Notes: generated from the letters alone by a model not told the origin. A stretch of DNA of 7,062 nt from an uncultured Bacilli bacterium (GCA_934101445.1 CAKORQ010000048.1:1-7062); one strand, 5' to 3'; counted from the stretch's first letter, positions 1-6,703 are shown. Numbers and translations: made by a program.

Positions 1-147
1 AATATAATAAAACATAACTATTACTGATAAAAACACCGCTAAAATAGTTTGCCAATTATTTTTTATTTTTTGATGCCACTTATTTTTAACTTTATCTTTT
101 TTATTAACCTTAGCCTTATTTTGTTTAAAAACCCTATTCTTCATCAT
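1..147 (-). CDS. N-terminal fragment of a predicted membrane protein (cut by window edge)
   Basis: Only the first 49 codons are inside the window; the gene continues past the left edge. It begins with two consecutive ATG codons. I chose the upstream one because a good ribosome binding site (AAGGAAG) lies 8 bases before it. Residues 1-33 are cytoplasm-like, rich in Lys/Asn with almost no acidic residues. A hydrophobic stretch starting near residue 34 (TILAVFLSVIVMFYYI) looks like the start of a transmembrane helix. The start lies inside the end of rmuC (14-base overlap, different frame), so the two are probably translationally coupled and co-transcribed. A short basic tail followed by a membrane helix fits many families, such as FtsK/SpoIIIE-type translocases, penicillin-binding proteins or LytR-type proteins. 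Nothing here distinguishes them, so no function is assigned. Confidence 0.75.
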   Translation of the reverse strand, partial: MMKNRVFKQNKAKVNKKDKVKNKWHQKIKNNWQTILAVFLSVIVMFYYI

Positions 148-1228
148 TATAATCACTTCCTTTATTTTCTATCCCCTGTAAATTAACTTCATTAACTTTA
201 GCAAATCTTGAAGTAATCTTATCCGTGGTTATATTAATATCTTTAACATCTTTTGATACCGCTTCAATATTTTTAGATAACTTATCCCAACGCACACGAT
301 ATTTTTGAAATTCATCACTTAAAAGCGATAATTCCTTGGCAATAACTTTAGTATATTTATCTCTTTTCATGTTTTGCAGAATCATACTAATGGTTGATAA
401 AGTACTTACTAAAGTTGTAGGAGAAGTTATAAAAACATTATTTTTATAAGCATAAGCCACTAACTCTGGATAATAAGCATTAATCTCCGCAAATATTGCC
501 TCCGCTGGTAAAAACATTATAGCCTGATAACTAGTTTCGCCTTTTATAATATATTTATCTTTTATCGCATCTATATGTTTTTTTACATCACTCTTAAAAC
601 TCTTTGCATACATATTTCTTAAATCCAAACTAGAATTTCTATCTACCATCTTTTGATAATTTTCTAAAGGAAACTTACTATCTATACAAATATGTCCTAA
701 GGGTTCTGGAGCAAAGATTATAGAATCAGCAATATAACCATTACTTAAAGTATATTGTAATTGATAAATATCTTTATTACCTTCCCCAAAAATACTACTT
801 AATATATAATTTAGACTAACCTCACCATAGATACCTCTTGTTTTTTTATCCGTTAAAACTCCTTGTAAAGCCACAATATCACTACTTAAATTATCTATTC
901 TTTTTTGAGCTTCATCTATCTTACTTAATCTTTCTAAAATATTAGTAAAAGTCTTATTAGTTTCTTTAAAATTTTCCTCTAAATTAAGGTTAACTCTTTC
1001 ATTTATCTTTAATAAATTATTCGTAATCTCATTATTTAAAGACTTAAAATCATCATTTAACCCCTTACTAAAATCATATTTAAAATCTAATATATCTTTA
1101 GTAAGTTTAGTTTCCATCTTGCCTAGTCTTTCTACTATATCACTATTATTATTTCTTTTTTTACTAACTATTACCACTATTAACAAGATTATAACCACAC
1201 TTAATAATCCAATTATTATATAATCCAT
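134..1228 (-). CDS. rmuC: RmuC family protein (DNA recombination/rearrangement-limiting, membrane-anchored)
   Basis: This 364-residue protein has the RmuC layout. Residues 3-22 form one N-terminal transmembrane helix followed by a Lys/Arg-rich stop. Residues about 28-125 are a polar coiled coil. Residues about 130-325 are the conserved RmuC domain. Recognisable blocks are RGIYGE (131-136), D168 followed by IDSKFPL (182-188), MFLPAEAIFAE (238-248) and the SPTTL block (269-273). D168 with D183-x-K185 matches the PD-(D/E)xK-like nuclease core proposed for the family. In E. coli RmuC limits inversions at short inverted repeats; its biochemical activity is poorly defined. The length is at the short end for the family. 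The ATG start is supported by AAAGGAAG five bases upstream, and the stop is TAG. It has its own promoter downstream of the RNase J terminator and overlaps the next gene by 14 bases. I am confident of the family and less so of the exact role here. Confidence 0.93.
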   Translation of the reverse strand: MDYIIIGLLSVVIILLIVVIVSKKRNNNSDIVERLGKMETKLTKDILDFKYDFSKGLNDDFKSLNNEITNNLLKINERVNLNLEENFKETNKTFTNILERLSKIDEAQKRIDNLSSDIVALQGVLTDKKTRGIYGEVSLNYILSSIFGEGNKDIYQLQYTLSNGYIADSIIFAPEPLGHICIDSKFPLENYQKMVDRNSSLDLRNMYAKSFKSDVKKHIDAIKDKYIIKGETSYQAIMFLPAEAIFAEINAYYPELVAYAYKNNVFITSPTTLVSTLSTISMILQNMKRDKYTKVIAKELSLLSDEFQKYRVRWDKLSKNIEAVSKDVKDINITTDKITSRFAKVNEVNLQGIENKGSDYNDEE

Positions 1229-1251
1229 AGCTACTTCCTTTCGTTAAACTA

Positions 1252-1280
1252 ATTATACAATTTATTTTATTTTATATCTA
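1252..1280 (-). promoter_or_regulatory. Predicted sigma-A promoter for rmuC
   Basis: On the minus strand a perfect -10 box TATAAT (1252-1257) lies 17 bases from a -35-like TAGATA (1275-1280, 4 of 6 to consensus). It lies between the RNase J terminator and the rmuC ribosome binding site, giving a leader of about 20 bases. The surroundings are very AT-rich, so the -35 is weak evidence; the -10 and the position carry the call. Confidence 0.55.
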
Positions 1281-1293
1281 CTAAAAGAGAAAG

Positions 1294-1320
1294 AAAAAAA
1301 GTATAGAAATTCTTCTACAC
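1294..1320 (-). terminator. Intrinsic terminator overlapping the stop codon of the RNase J gene
   Basis: Read on the minus strand, GTGTAGAA pairs with TTCTATAC (8 bp with one G-U pair) around a GAAT tetraloop, followed directly by seven T residues. The 5' arm contains the last sense codon and the TAG stop of the upstream gene. The stem is AT-rich, so termination may be incomplete. It separates the RNase J gene from rmuC, consistent with rmuC having its own promoter. Confidence 0.6.
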
Positions 1321-2949
1321 TTCTTGAATTACCGCAATAATCATTGGTTTGCATTCAGTTTCATTATATAAATATTTACCTAATTCTTCTCTAATTTCCG
1401 TCTTAATCTTCGTATATTCAACGTATCTATCCGTAATATTTCTAGTAATAACATCTAACGAAATATTTTTAATTTCATTTATCATATCTTTACTATCTTT
1501 TATATAGATAAATCCTCTGGTAGTAACTTCTGGTCCTACTAAAATTTCTCTAGTTTTTCTAGATATAGTTGCAGAAATTAAGACAATACCATTTTCACTT
1601 AGCATTTGACGATCCTTAATAACTAAATCTCCAACATCATCATTACTCTTCCCGTCTATTAAGACATCATTAACTTTGATATTTTTAAAATTATCTTGTA
1701 AAACGCCATTATCTATTTCAATAATATCACCATTTTGCTTTAATAAAATATTGCTATCCGGAATCCCTAAACTACTAGCAAGATCAGCATTATTTACCAT
1801 ATAACGATACTCACCCTTAACTGGCATATAATACTTAGGATTTAATAACTTAATCATTAACATTAAATCTTCTTTCGAGGCGTGATGTAAAATAGTCTTC
1901 CCCTTAGGAATTGATACTATTTCACACCCATGCATGGCTAGGTCATTTTCAATTTTTACTAATAGTTTCTCATTTTCATCATATCTAGGTTCCGCAAAAA
2001 CAATCGTATCTGTTTCTTTTAAATGAATAAATTTATCATATCCACTTAATACTTTACTAATACAAGCATAAGGATTTTGTTTACTATCAGCCATTAAAAT
2101 AATAGCATCTTTATCGTCTATGTTAGATAAATCACCCAGCAATCCTTCTTGAATTTCTAAATATTTTTCTTTAACAGCCATATCAATTAAACCTTGTAAT
2201 TGCTTACCCATAACAACTACTTTACGATGGGTATTTTTAGCCGCCTCAAATATTTCTTGAATGGTATAAAGATGGGTTGGTAATACTAAAAACATTAAAC
2301 GATTCTTAGTATGACTAATTGCCTCTTTAAATACTCCTACTAAACGATGATTAGGAGAGGTATGACCACTTTTCTCTGAAAATGATGATTCTTGCAAAAG
2401 TGCTAAAACACCTTTTTTACCCACATAAGCAATTTTACCTAAATCCATATCATAAGCACCGCGCATTAATGGATCAATAATAAAATCACCCGTATAACAA
2501 ATGGCGCCATCTCTTGTATTAATAACATACATTACAGCATCTGGGGTTGAATGCGATACACTAATAGGAAAAATACTAACATCGCGAAAATTTAATTTTT
2601 TATGCGGTTCAATCTCAATAATATTATTAGGATTTAATCCTCCCGTTTCCAAAATATACTTAGTAAATTTAGTACAATAAACTTTTAAATTAGGTATCAT
2701 TCTAACTAAATCATTTGTAGCACCCATATTTTCATAATGTCCATGTGTTAGAAATAACCCTTTAATTTTCTTTTTATTTTTAACTAAATATTCAAAATCT
2801 GGAATAATATAGTCAATACCATACAAATTTTCGGTAGCAAATTTTAACCCACAATCCAAAATAAAGATTGCATTATCAACTTCCACAACATAGGTATTCT
2901 TACCCGTTTCACTAAGGCCACCAAGCCCCATAATTTTTATTTTACTCAT
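1315..2949 (-). CDS. RNase J family protein with degenerate active site (J2-like)
   Basis: This 544-residue protein is full length for RNase J, the metallo-beta-lactamase/beta-CASP ribonuclease of Bacillota mRNA decay and 16S rRNA maturation. The fold is clear: N-terminal GLGGLSETGKN, LDCGLKF (31-37), SHSTPD (132-137), YTGDF (152-156), the beta-CASP region (about 210-340), PVKGEYR (376-382) and the C-terminal region with DVGDLVIKDRQ and TRGF. Catalytic motifs are eroded. The usual H-x-H-x-D-H reads H69-G-H71-Y-E73-N74, so the Asp is Glu and the final His is Asn. The SGH motif reads HHAS (355-358). The usual PV[HQ]GE has Lys378. The glycine-rich TGSQGEP-like segment is replaced by ADSKQNPYA (287-295). 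H133 and D155 remain. I infer an RNase J2-like partner of a catalytic J1 encoded elsewhere, so no gene symbol is given. The ribosome binding site AAGGAAG is unusually far (13 bases) from the ATG, but an in-frame stop just upstream leaves no longer start. Confidence 0.9.
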   Translation of the reverse strand: MSKIKIMGLGGLSETGKNTYVVEVDNAIFILDCGLKFATENLYGIDYIIPDFEYLVKNKKKIKGLFLTHGHYENMGATNDLVRMIPNLKVYCTKFTKYILETGGLNPNNIIEIEPHKKLNFRDVSIFPISVSHSTPDAVMYVINTRDGAICYTGDFIIDPLMRGAYDMDLGKIAYVGKKGVLALLQESSFSEKSGHTSPNHRLVGVFKEAISHTKNRLMFLVLPTHLYTIQEIFEAAKNTHRKVVVMGKQLQGLIDMAVKEKYLEIQEGLLGDLSNIDDKDAIILMADSKQNPYACISKVLSGYDKFIHLKETDTIVFAEPRYDENEKLLVKIENDLAMHGCEIVSIPKGKTILHHASKEDLMLMIKLLNPKYYMPVKGEYRYMVNNADLASSLGIPDSNILLKQNGDIIEIDNGVLQDNFKNIKVNDVLIDGKSNDDVGDLVIKDRQMLSENGIVLISATISRKTREILVGPEVTTRGFIYIKDSKDMINEIKNISLDVITRNITDRYVEYTKIKTEIREELGKYLYNETECKPMIIAVIQEV

Positions 2950-3011
2950 ATAATATAATCAACTTCCTTTTTCATTTTAATTTTTTAATAAAGATGCTTC
3001 AAACAAAATAC

Positions 3012-3040
3012 ATTATACCAAAAAAAGAGGTATATTCCAA
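3012..3040 (-). promoter_or_regulatory. Predicted sigma-A promoter for the RNase J gene
   Basis: On the minus strand TTGGAA (3035-3040, 4 of 6) and a perfect TATAAT (3012-3017) are separated by the optimal 17 bases. Transcription would start near 3005, giving a leader of about 55 bases. The -35 begins two bases beyond the stop codon of the upstream coiled-coil gene, so the promoter fills the intergenic space. Confidence 0.65.
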
Positions 3041-3041
3041 C

Positions 3042-3869
3042 CTATTTTAATGATTTTTTCAAAGTATAACCAACCTGTTTTGGTAAGAAAAAAGTAAATG
3101 TTAGATGTCTATATAACTTCAAGGCTTCCTCATAAGAAAGAACCGGATAATTTAAATCACATAAATGTAAATTACCTTCTTTTAAACACTTTACAAAATC
3201 TAAATTACTTAAATTTTTCCCACTAGTTTTAAAAGTATAATTATTTAATATCTTTATTTGTCTTAACATATTAGAAGTAAAATCATAGTTATCCATATAT
3301 CTACTAACTTGCGTAATAGCATATTTTATTAAAAATATCTGTCCTAAAGAATAATTTAAATACTCATCCTTAGAATCATATAAATTAGTAAAACTATTAG
3401 TTCTAAATATTCTTACCAGTGCCTTAACAAACTCCTCTTCGGTTAGATTAGCCGCTACTTTTCTGGCCTCATCAATACTTTTCTTTAATTCTTTTCTCTT
3501 TCCCCTATTATTACAATTAATTTCTAACTTTTTTCTTAATAACCGATAATATTCTTTATAAGACTTTCTTAATTCTTGTTCATTTATTCTAATATCATTT
3601 TCTAATGCTTTAGCAAATTCATCACTTTTATCTTTATTTATAATTTTCAAACTATCTTCTAGGCCACGATGTAAAAATAATAAACCATCAATCATATTTT
3701 TAGTCGCTTTTAAATCCTCTAAAACCTTCTTTAAAGTTTCATCATCAGTACCATCTTCTAATCTTTGTAATTTATTTTGAAGTTTTAAAATATCATTATT
3801 GGCTTTGAATATTAAAGCATCTTTTTGTTCTTTTTCTTTTTGAGCCTGACTTATTAATTGCTTTTTCAT
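3042..3869 (-). CDS. Hypothetical coiled-coil protein
   Basis: I do not recognise this 275-residue protein. Residues 1 to about 140 are highly charged (Lys/Glu/Asp-rich), low in Gly and Pro, and have heptad-like leucines (for example ILKLQNKLQRLE, 27-38), as expected for a long helical or coiled-coil segment. A basic patch lies at about 111-130 (RKK, RGKRKELKK). The second half (about 143-275) is more mixed, with aromatic and hydrophobic residues, and may be a small helical domain; YEEALKLYRHLTFTFFLP sits at 246-263. There is no signal peptide, transmembrane helix, cysteine cluster or nucleotide-binding motif, so a cytoplasmic structural or adaptor role is plausible but unproven. The ATG at 3867-3869 is supported by AGAGG nine bases upstream. 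The gene has its own promoter, and codon and base usage match its neighbours. It looks like a real lineage-specific gene. Confidence 0.85.
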   Translation of the reverse strand: MKKQLISQAQKEKEQKDALIFKANNDILKLQNKLQRLEDGTDDETLKKVLEDLKATKNMIDGLLFLHRGLEDSLKIINKDKSDEFAKALENDIRINEQELRKSYKEYYRLLRKKLEINCNNRGKRKELKKSIDEARKVAANLTEEEFVKALVRIFRTNSFTNLYDSKDEYLNYSLGQIFLIKYAITQVSRYMDNYDFTSNMLRQIKILNNYTFKTSGKNLSNLDFVKCLKEGNLHLCDLNYPVLSYEEALKLYRHLTFTFFLPKQVGYTLKKSLK

Positions 3870-3897
3870 AATATATTTCCTCTTTGTTTGTAAAGAT

Positions 3898-3926
3898 ATA
3901 ATAATATTTTATTTCTTTAAAGTCAA
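3898..3926 (-). promoter_or_regulatory. Predicted sigma-A promoter for the coiled-coil gene
   Basis: On the minus strand TTGACT (3921-3926, 5 of 6) and TATTAT (3898-3903, 5 of 6) are separated by 17 bases. It lies immediately downstream of the terminator of the MATE fusion gene and gives a leader of about 20 bases before the start at 3869, which makes this gene an independent transcription unit. Confidence 0.7.
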
Positions 3927-3935
3927 CCAAATTTC

Positions 3936-3961
3936 AAAAAAGGAAAGATCAATATCCCCCC
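3936..3961 (-). terminator. Intrinsic terminator of the MATE-kinase fusion gene
   Basis: On the minus strand six G residues followed by AT (3961-3954) pair with the segment ATCTTTCC (8 bp, three of them G-U) around the loop ATTG, and six T residues follow (3941-3936). It begins three bases after the TAA stop at 3965-3967. The G-U pairs lower its strength, but the position and the U-tract fit a terminator. Confidence 0.6.
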
Positions 3962-3964
3962 ATC

Positions 3965-5935
3965 TTAATTGTTTTTAATTATATTACTAATAATATCTGC
4001 CGTTTTTTCGACTCCAAATTTACTAACATCAAAAATTAAATCATAATTATTATAATCATCTAAAATAGTATTAGTATAATATTTATAATGTTTCTTTCGT
4101 TCTTTATTTACTTTATTAATAGTTCTTACAGCCTCATTTTTGTCTATATTATAATATTTAGTAACTCTATTTATTTTATCCTCTAAACTACTATATAAAT
4201 AAATCTTTAAAACATCTTTTTTATCTTTTAATATATAGTTTCCGCAACGTCCTACGATTACACAAGAACCTTTTTTATATAAATTTTTAATTACTTTAGT
4301 AGTAGCAATATAAAGTAAATCATCGGTAGTTTGCGGTCCTTCTAAAGTTTGTTCATTCTTTTTAACATACTCAGTAGTTAAACCACTTTCCTTCGCACTT
4401 AAAGTAATAATATTCTTATCATAAAAAGGTATACCTAGTTTCTTAGCTAGTAACTCACCAACATAACGTCCGCCAGAGCCATACTCTCTAGAAATCGTAA
4501 CAACTATCTTTTTACCTTTATAAGTATCAGGAATAACCATATCTTGTTCAATTTTTTCGTTCTTACTATAAAAGCCAAGTTTTCTATACTCTCTAACAAA
4601 GATAATCCCGGCTACGACAAAAGTTACACTATCAGCAAGACACCCGGCATATAAAATACCATTTAAACCAAAACCAAAACCGATACTTAAAAGAAGAGCC
4701 AGTGGTATAAAAAGAATAATTTGTCTAATAAAGGATACAGCGGTGGCAAGTAAAACATTACCCAAAGATTGAACAACAATCGAAGTAGTCATTTCCATAG
4801 CATTAAGAGCACACACCAATAAGAAACTATGACACATAAGCGTTGCAAACTCCATAAATAACGCATAACTTCCATCTTCACTACTTATGAATACCCCCGC
4901 AATTTGCTCTGGAAATAATATGAAGATTAAATTAAAAATAATCCCCACGGCAAAATTAATAGTTAGTACTTTTCTTAAAGTTTCTTTAACCCGTTCTAAA
5001 TTACCGGCTCCGTAATTAAAGCCAATAATAGGTTGAGCGCCAATACTAACTCCTAAAACAAAAGAAATATATAAACTATTTATTTTCGAAATAACGCCAT
5101 AAACTGATAAAGGAATATCGGCTCCATACTTACTTAAGGCTCCGAATTTAGTCATCATATTGTTCATAAAAACAAATAAAACTAAAATAGTGGCCTGCGT
5201 AATAAAACTAGAAAGTCCTAAAGATAGCGTTCTTAAAATGCTTTTATTAATTTTAAAATCATCTTTTTCTAACTTAACACTCTTAATTTTAGGTAAATAA
5301 CATAAAGCAATAATAAAGGATATAACTTGACCAATAACTGTAGCAAGGCCACCCCCAAAAACGCCCATATTAAAACCAAAGATAAAAATAGGATCTAAAA
5401 CGATATTAATAATAGCCCCTACTACTAACATAATCATTGAATACCTAGGATTACCATCAGCCCTAATAATACTTGATAATACGGAATAAATTATCATAAA
5501 AGGTGCTCCCATTAAAATAATTCGTCCATAACTTAAAGCATAATTATAAACATTTTCCGTACACCCAAACATATAAACTAATTTTGGTAAGAAAATATAG
5601 GCTAAAACAGCAAATAAAATAGAAATACCAAAAGTTAAAGTAATGGAAGCTCCAATCGATGCTCTAGCCTCATCCTCCTTTTTCTCGCCCAGTTTTAACG
5701 AAAGATTAGCTGCTGCCCCATTACCAATAAGACCGGCAATCGCATTAGCCAATATTACTAAAGGAAATATAACGTTAGTAGCAGCATTGCCTAAAGTACC
5801 TACTCCTTTTCCAATAAATATTTGGTCAACAATATTATAAACTGAATTAATAAGCATAGAAATAACACAAGGAACAGCAAAGCATATTAAAAGTTTATTA
5901 ATCTTATCATGACCTAAATCTAATTCTTTTTTCAT
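3965..5935 (-). CDS. MATE family efflux transporter fused to a C-terminal cytidylate kinase-like domain
   Basis: Two domains are joined in one 656-residue frame. Residues 1 to about 452 form a complete MATE (multidrug and toxic compound extrusion) transporter with about 12 hydrophobic helices. Typical landmarks are LINSVYNIVDQIFIG (28-42), RADGNPRYSM (158-167), DPIFIFGFNMG (181-191) and the QPIIGFNYGAGN segment (301-312). After a linker (about 453-474), residues 475-656 match the cytidylate kinase-like family often labelled Cytidylate_kin2. The glycine-rich loop is SREYGSGGR (482-490), followed by LAKKLGIPFYDK (496-507), IVGRCGNYIL (560-569) and KVNKERKKHYKYY (608-620). The loop lacks the lysine of a classical Walker A motif, as is usual in this family. 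MATE proteins export cationic compounds using ion gradients; the kinase-like domain should be cytoplasmic and its substrate is unknown. The ATG has AAAGGG eight bases upstream. A strong terminator lies just upstream of that site, so expression may be attenuated. Confidence 0.93.
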   Translation of the reverse strand: MKKELDLGHDKINKLLICFAVPCVISMLINSVYNIVDQIFIGKGVGTLGNAATNVIFPLVILANAIAGLIGNGAAANLSLKLGEKKEDEARASIGASITLTFGISILFAVLAYIFLPKLVYMFGCTENVYNYALSYGRIILMGAPFMIIYSVLSSIIRADGNPRYSMIMLVVGAIINIVLDPIFIFGFNMGVFGGGLATVIGQVISFIIALCYLPKIKSVKLEKDDFKINKSILRTLSLGLSSFITQATILVLFVFMNNMMTKFGALSKYGADIPLSVYGVISKINSLYISFVLGVSIGAQPIIGFNYGAGNLERVKETLRKVLTINFAVGIIFNLIFILFPEQIAGVFISSEDGSYALFMEFATLMCHSFLLVCALNAMEMTTSIVVQSLGNVLLATAVSFIRQIILFIPLALLLSIGFGFGLNGILYAGCLADSVTFVVAGIIFVREYRKLGFYSKNEKIEQDMVIPDTYKGKKIVVTISREYGSGGRYVGELLAKKLGIPFYDKNIITLSAKESGLTTEYVKKNEQTLEGPQTTDDLLYIATTKVIKNLYKKGSCVIVGRCGNYILKDKKDVLKIYLYSSLEDKINRVTKYYNIDKNEAVRTINKVNKERKKHYKYYTNTILDDYNNYDLIFDVSKFGVEKTADIISNIIKNN

Positions 5936-5958
5936 ATAACAAACCCTTTCAAGCCAAG

Positions 5959-5981
5959 AAAAAAACGCCTAAGATAAGCGT
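5959..5981 (-). terminator. Strong intrinsic terminator in the leader of the MATE fusion gene
   Basis: On the minus strand ACGCTTA pairs with TAGGCGT (7 bp, one G-U) around the loop TCT, followed by six further T residues. It ends only 23 bases before the MATE fusion ATG, and about 95 bases after the stop of the thioredoxin-like gene. It may terminate that gene, act as an attenuator for the MATE fusion, or both. The space between the hairpin and the start codon is too small to hold a separate promoter. Confidence 0.75.
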
Positions 5982-6002
5982 AAGTTTCCACAGGCAATAT
6001 GA

Positions 6003-6032
6003 ATTGTAACACAAATAATTTTTTTATGTAAG
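6003..6032 (-). promoter_or_regulatory. Candidate promoter for the MATE fusion gene, upstream of its leader terminator
   Basis: On the minus strand a -10 box TACAAT (6003-6008) is preceded by an extended TGT element. A -35-like CTTACA (6027-6032, 4 of 6) lies 18 bases away. Transcription would start near 5996 and the RNA would run at once into the hairpin at 5959-5981. A weaker alternative, TTGCCT with TATCTT at 15-base spacing (5971-5997), would start inside the hairpin and avoid it. Confidence 0.45.
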
Positions 6033-6076
6033 TAAAAGTTTTTGTTTTTTTCATTTTTTATAGCCATTAATTAATA

Positions 6077-6652
6077 TTAACCTAGATATTTTTTTAAGAA
6101 TGTTTGTAAGTTATCTTTCGAATAAGAACCAACGATGGCATCAACAGCCTCGCCATTCTTAACAACAATTACCATTGGCGTATAACCATAAAATTCCGAA
6201 ATCTTACCAGTATGGCTTTCCCCATTTATACTTTGAGTAATTTCTTTAGATAACAATTCCCCAAACTTTTTAAAATCATCGCTAGTAGTATCAACGGTAG
6301 TAATATCTAAATAATCAGTCGTAAAATTCATTTCTTTTTGAGTTGCTTGTAAATTTGGTAAGAAAGCAACACAAGCACTACAAGTACTTCTTCCTAAGTA
6401 AAGAACGTGTGTCTCTTTATTACTTGTTCCTAAGAATTTCAAAATATCTTTAACACTAACAGCATTAAACATTGATACATCATAATCACTAGTTGAGGAA
6501 CCATTATTTGTTGTAGTCGAACTATTATTCTCAGTAGTTGTCCCTTTTGTATTACTATAATTTACTAAACCAATTAATAAACTCATAATTGAAATTACTA
6601 ATACCACAATTAGCAGCGTATAAATTTTCTTTAAATATTCTTCTGTTTTCAT
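6077..6652 (-). CDS. Membrane-anchored thioredoxin-like protein (extracytoplasmic)
   Basis: The protein has 191 residues. A short N-terminus (MKTEEYLKKIY) precedes one transmembrane helix (about 10-31). A Thr/Asn/Ser-rich linker (about 33-57) follows, then a thioredoxin-like domain (about 62-191). The domain has a CSAC redox motif (C91-x-x-C94) after the strand HVLYLGRST, and T158-P159, the cis-proline position expected of the fold, followed by the strand VIVVKNG. There is no lipobox cysteine, so the helix should act as an uncleaved anchor with the domain outside. It resembles the small thioredoxin-like proteins of Gram-positive bacteria sometimes named bacteriocin transport accessory proteins; no bacteriocin genes are nearby, so that name is not adopted. 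The frame stays open to an ATG at 6706, but I chose 6652: AAGGAG lies seven bases upstream, and the longer start would precede the predicted transcription start. Role inferred: thiol-disulfide exchange at the cell surface. Confidence 0.88.
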   Translation of the reverse strand: MKTEEYLKKIYTLLIVVLVISIMSLLIGLVNYSNTKGTTTENNSSTTTNNGSSTSDYDVSMFNAVSVKDILKFLGTSNKETHVLYLGRSTCSACVAFLPNLQATQKEMNFTTDYLDITTVDTTSDDFKKFGELLSKEITQSINGESHTGKISEFYGYTPMVIVVKNGEAVDAIVGSYSKDNLQTFLKKYLG

Positions 6653-6659
6653 AATTCTT

Positions 6660-6665
6660 CTCCTT
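6660..6665 (-). promoter_or_regulatory. Ribosome binding site that decides the start of the thioredoxin-like gene
   Basis: AAGGAG on the minus strand lies seven bases before the ATG at 6650-6652. The only longer in-frame ATG (6704-6706) lies upstream of the predicted promoter and would add an Arg-rich tail (NKRRRRR) to a membrane anchor. The shorter start is therefore preferred. Confidence 0.85.
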
Positions 6666-6673
6666 CGCCTTTT

Positions 6674-6703
6674 ATTATATCGAAAAAACACTATAAATGT
6701 AAA
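6674..6703 (-). promoter_or_regulatory. Predicted sigma-A promoter for the thioredoxin-like gene
   Basis: On the minus strand TTTACA (6698-6703, 5 of 6) and a perfect TATAAT (6674-6679) are 18 bases apart. The expected transcription start near 6667 leaves a very short leader that contains the ribosome binding site. It is divergent from the tRNA promoter, with 18 bases between the two -35 boxes. Confidence 0.75.

Noticed and set aside
3020..3045. Possible terminator after the coiled-coil gene (AGGT/ACCT followed by T residues)
   Set aside because: The stem is only 4 bp with an 8-base loop. It overlaps the well-matched promoter of the RNase J gene, so I cannot support it as a terminator.
5643..5840. 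65-codon open frame on the plus strand
   Set aside because: It lies entirely antisense within the MATE domain, has no ribosome binding site or promoter, and its composition mirrors the real gene. It is a shadow frame.
5936..6002. Known riboswitch (fluoride, preQ1, guanidine, T-box) in the MATE leader
   Set aside because: None of the conserved motifs I know for these classes is present. Only a terminator hairpin can be supported.
134..6652. Alternative genetic code with TGA as tryptophan
   Set aside because: Tryptophans in RmuC and the left-edge protein are encoded by TGG, and no gene needs TGA read-through. The complete genes end in TAG or TAA; the lack of TGA stops in five genes is too small a sample to interpret.
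6077..6652. Bacteriocin or disulfide-toxin export system formed by the thioredoxin-like protein and the MATE transporter
   Set aside because: No precursor peptide, ABC exporter or immunity gene is visible. The two genes have separate promoters and a terminator between them, so a shared system cannot be supported.
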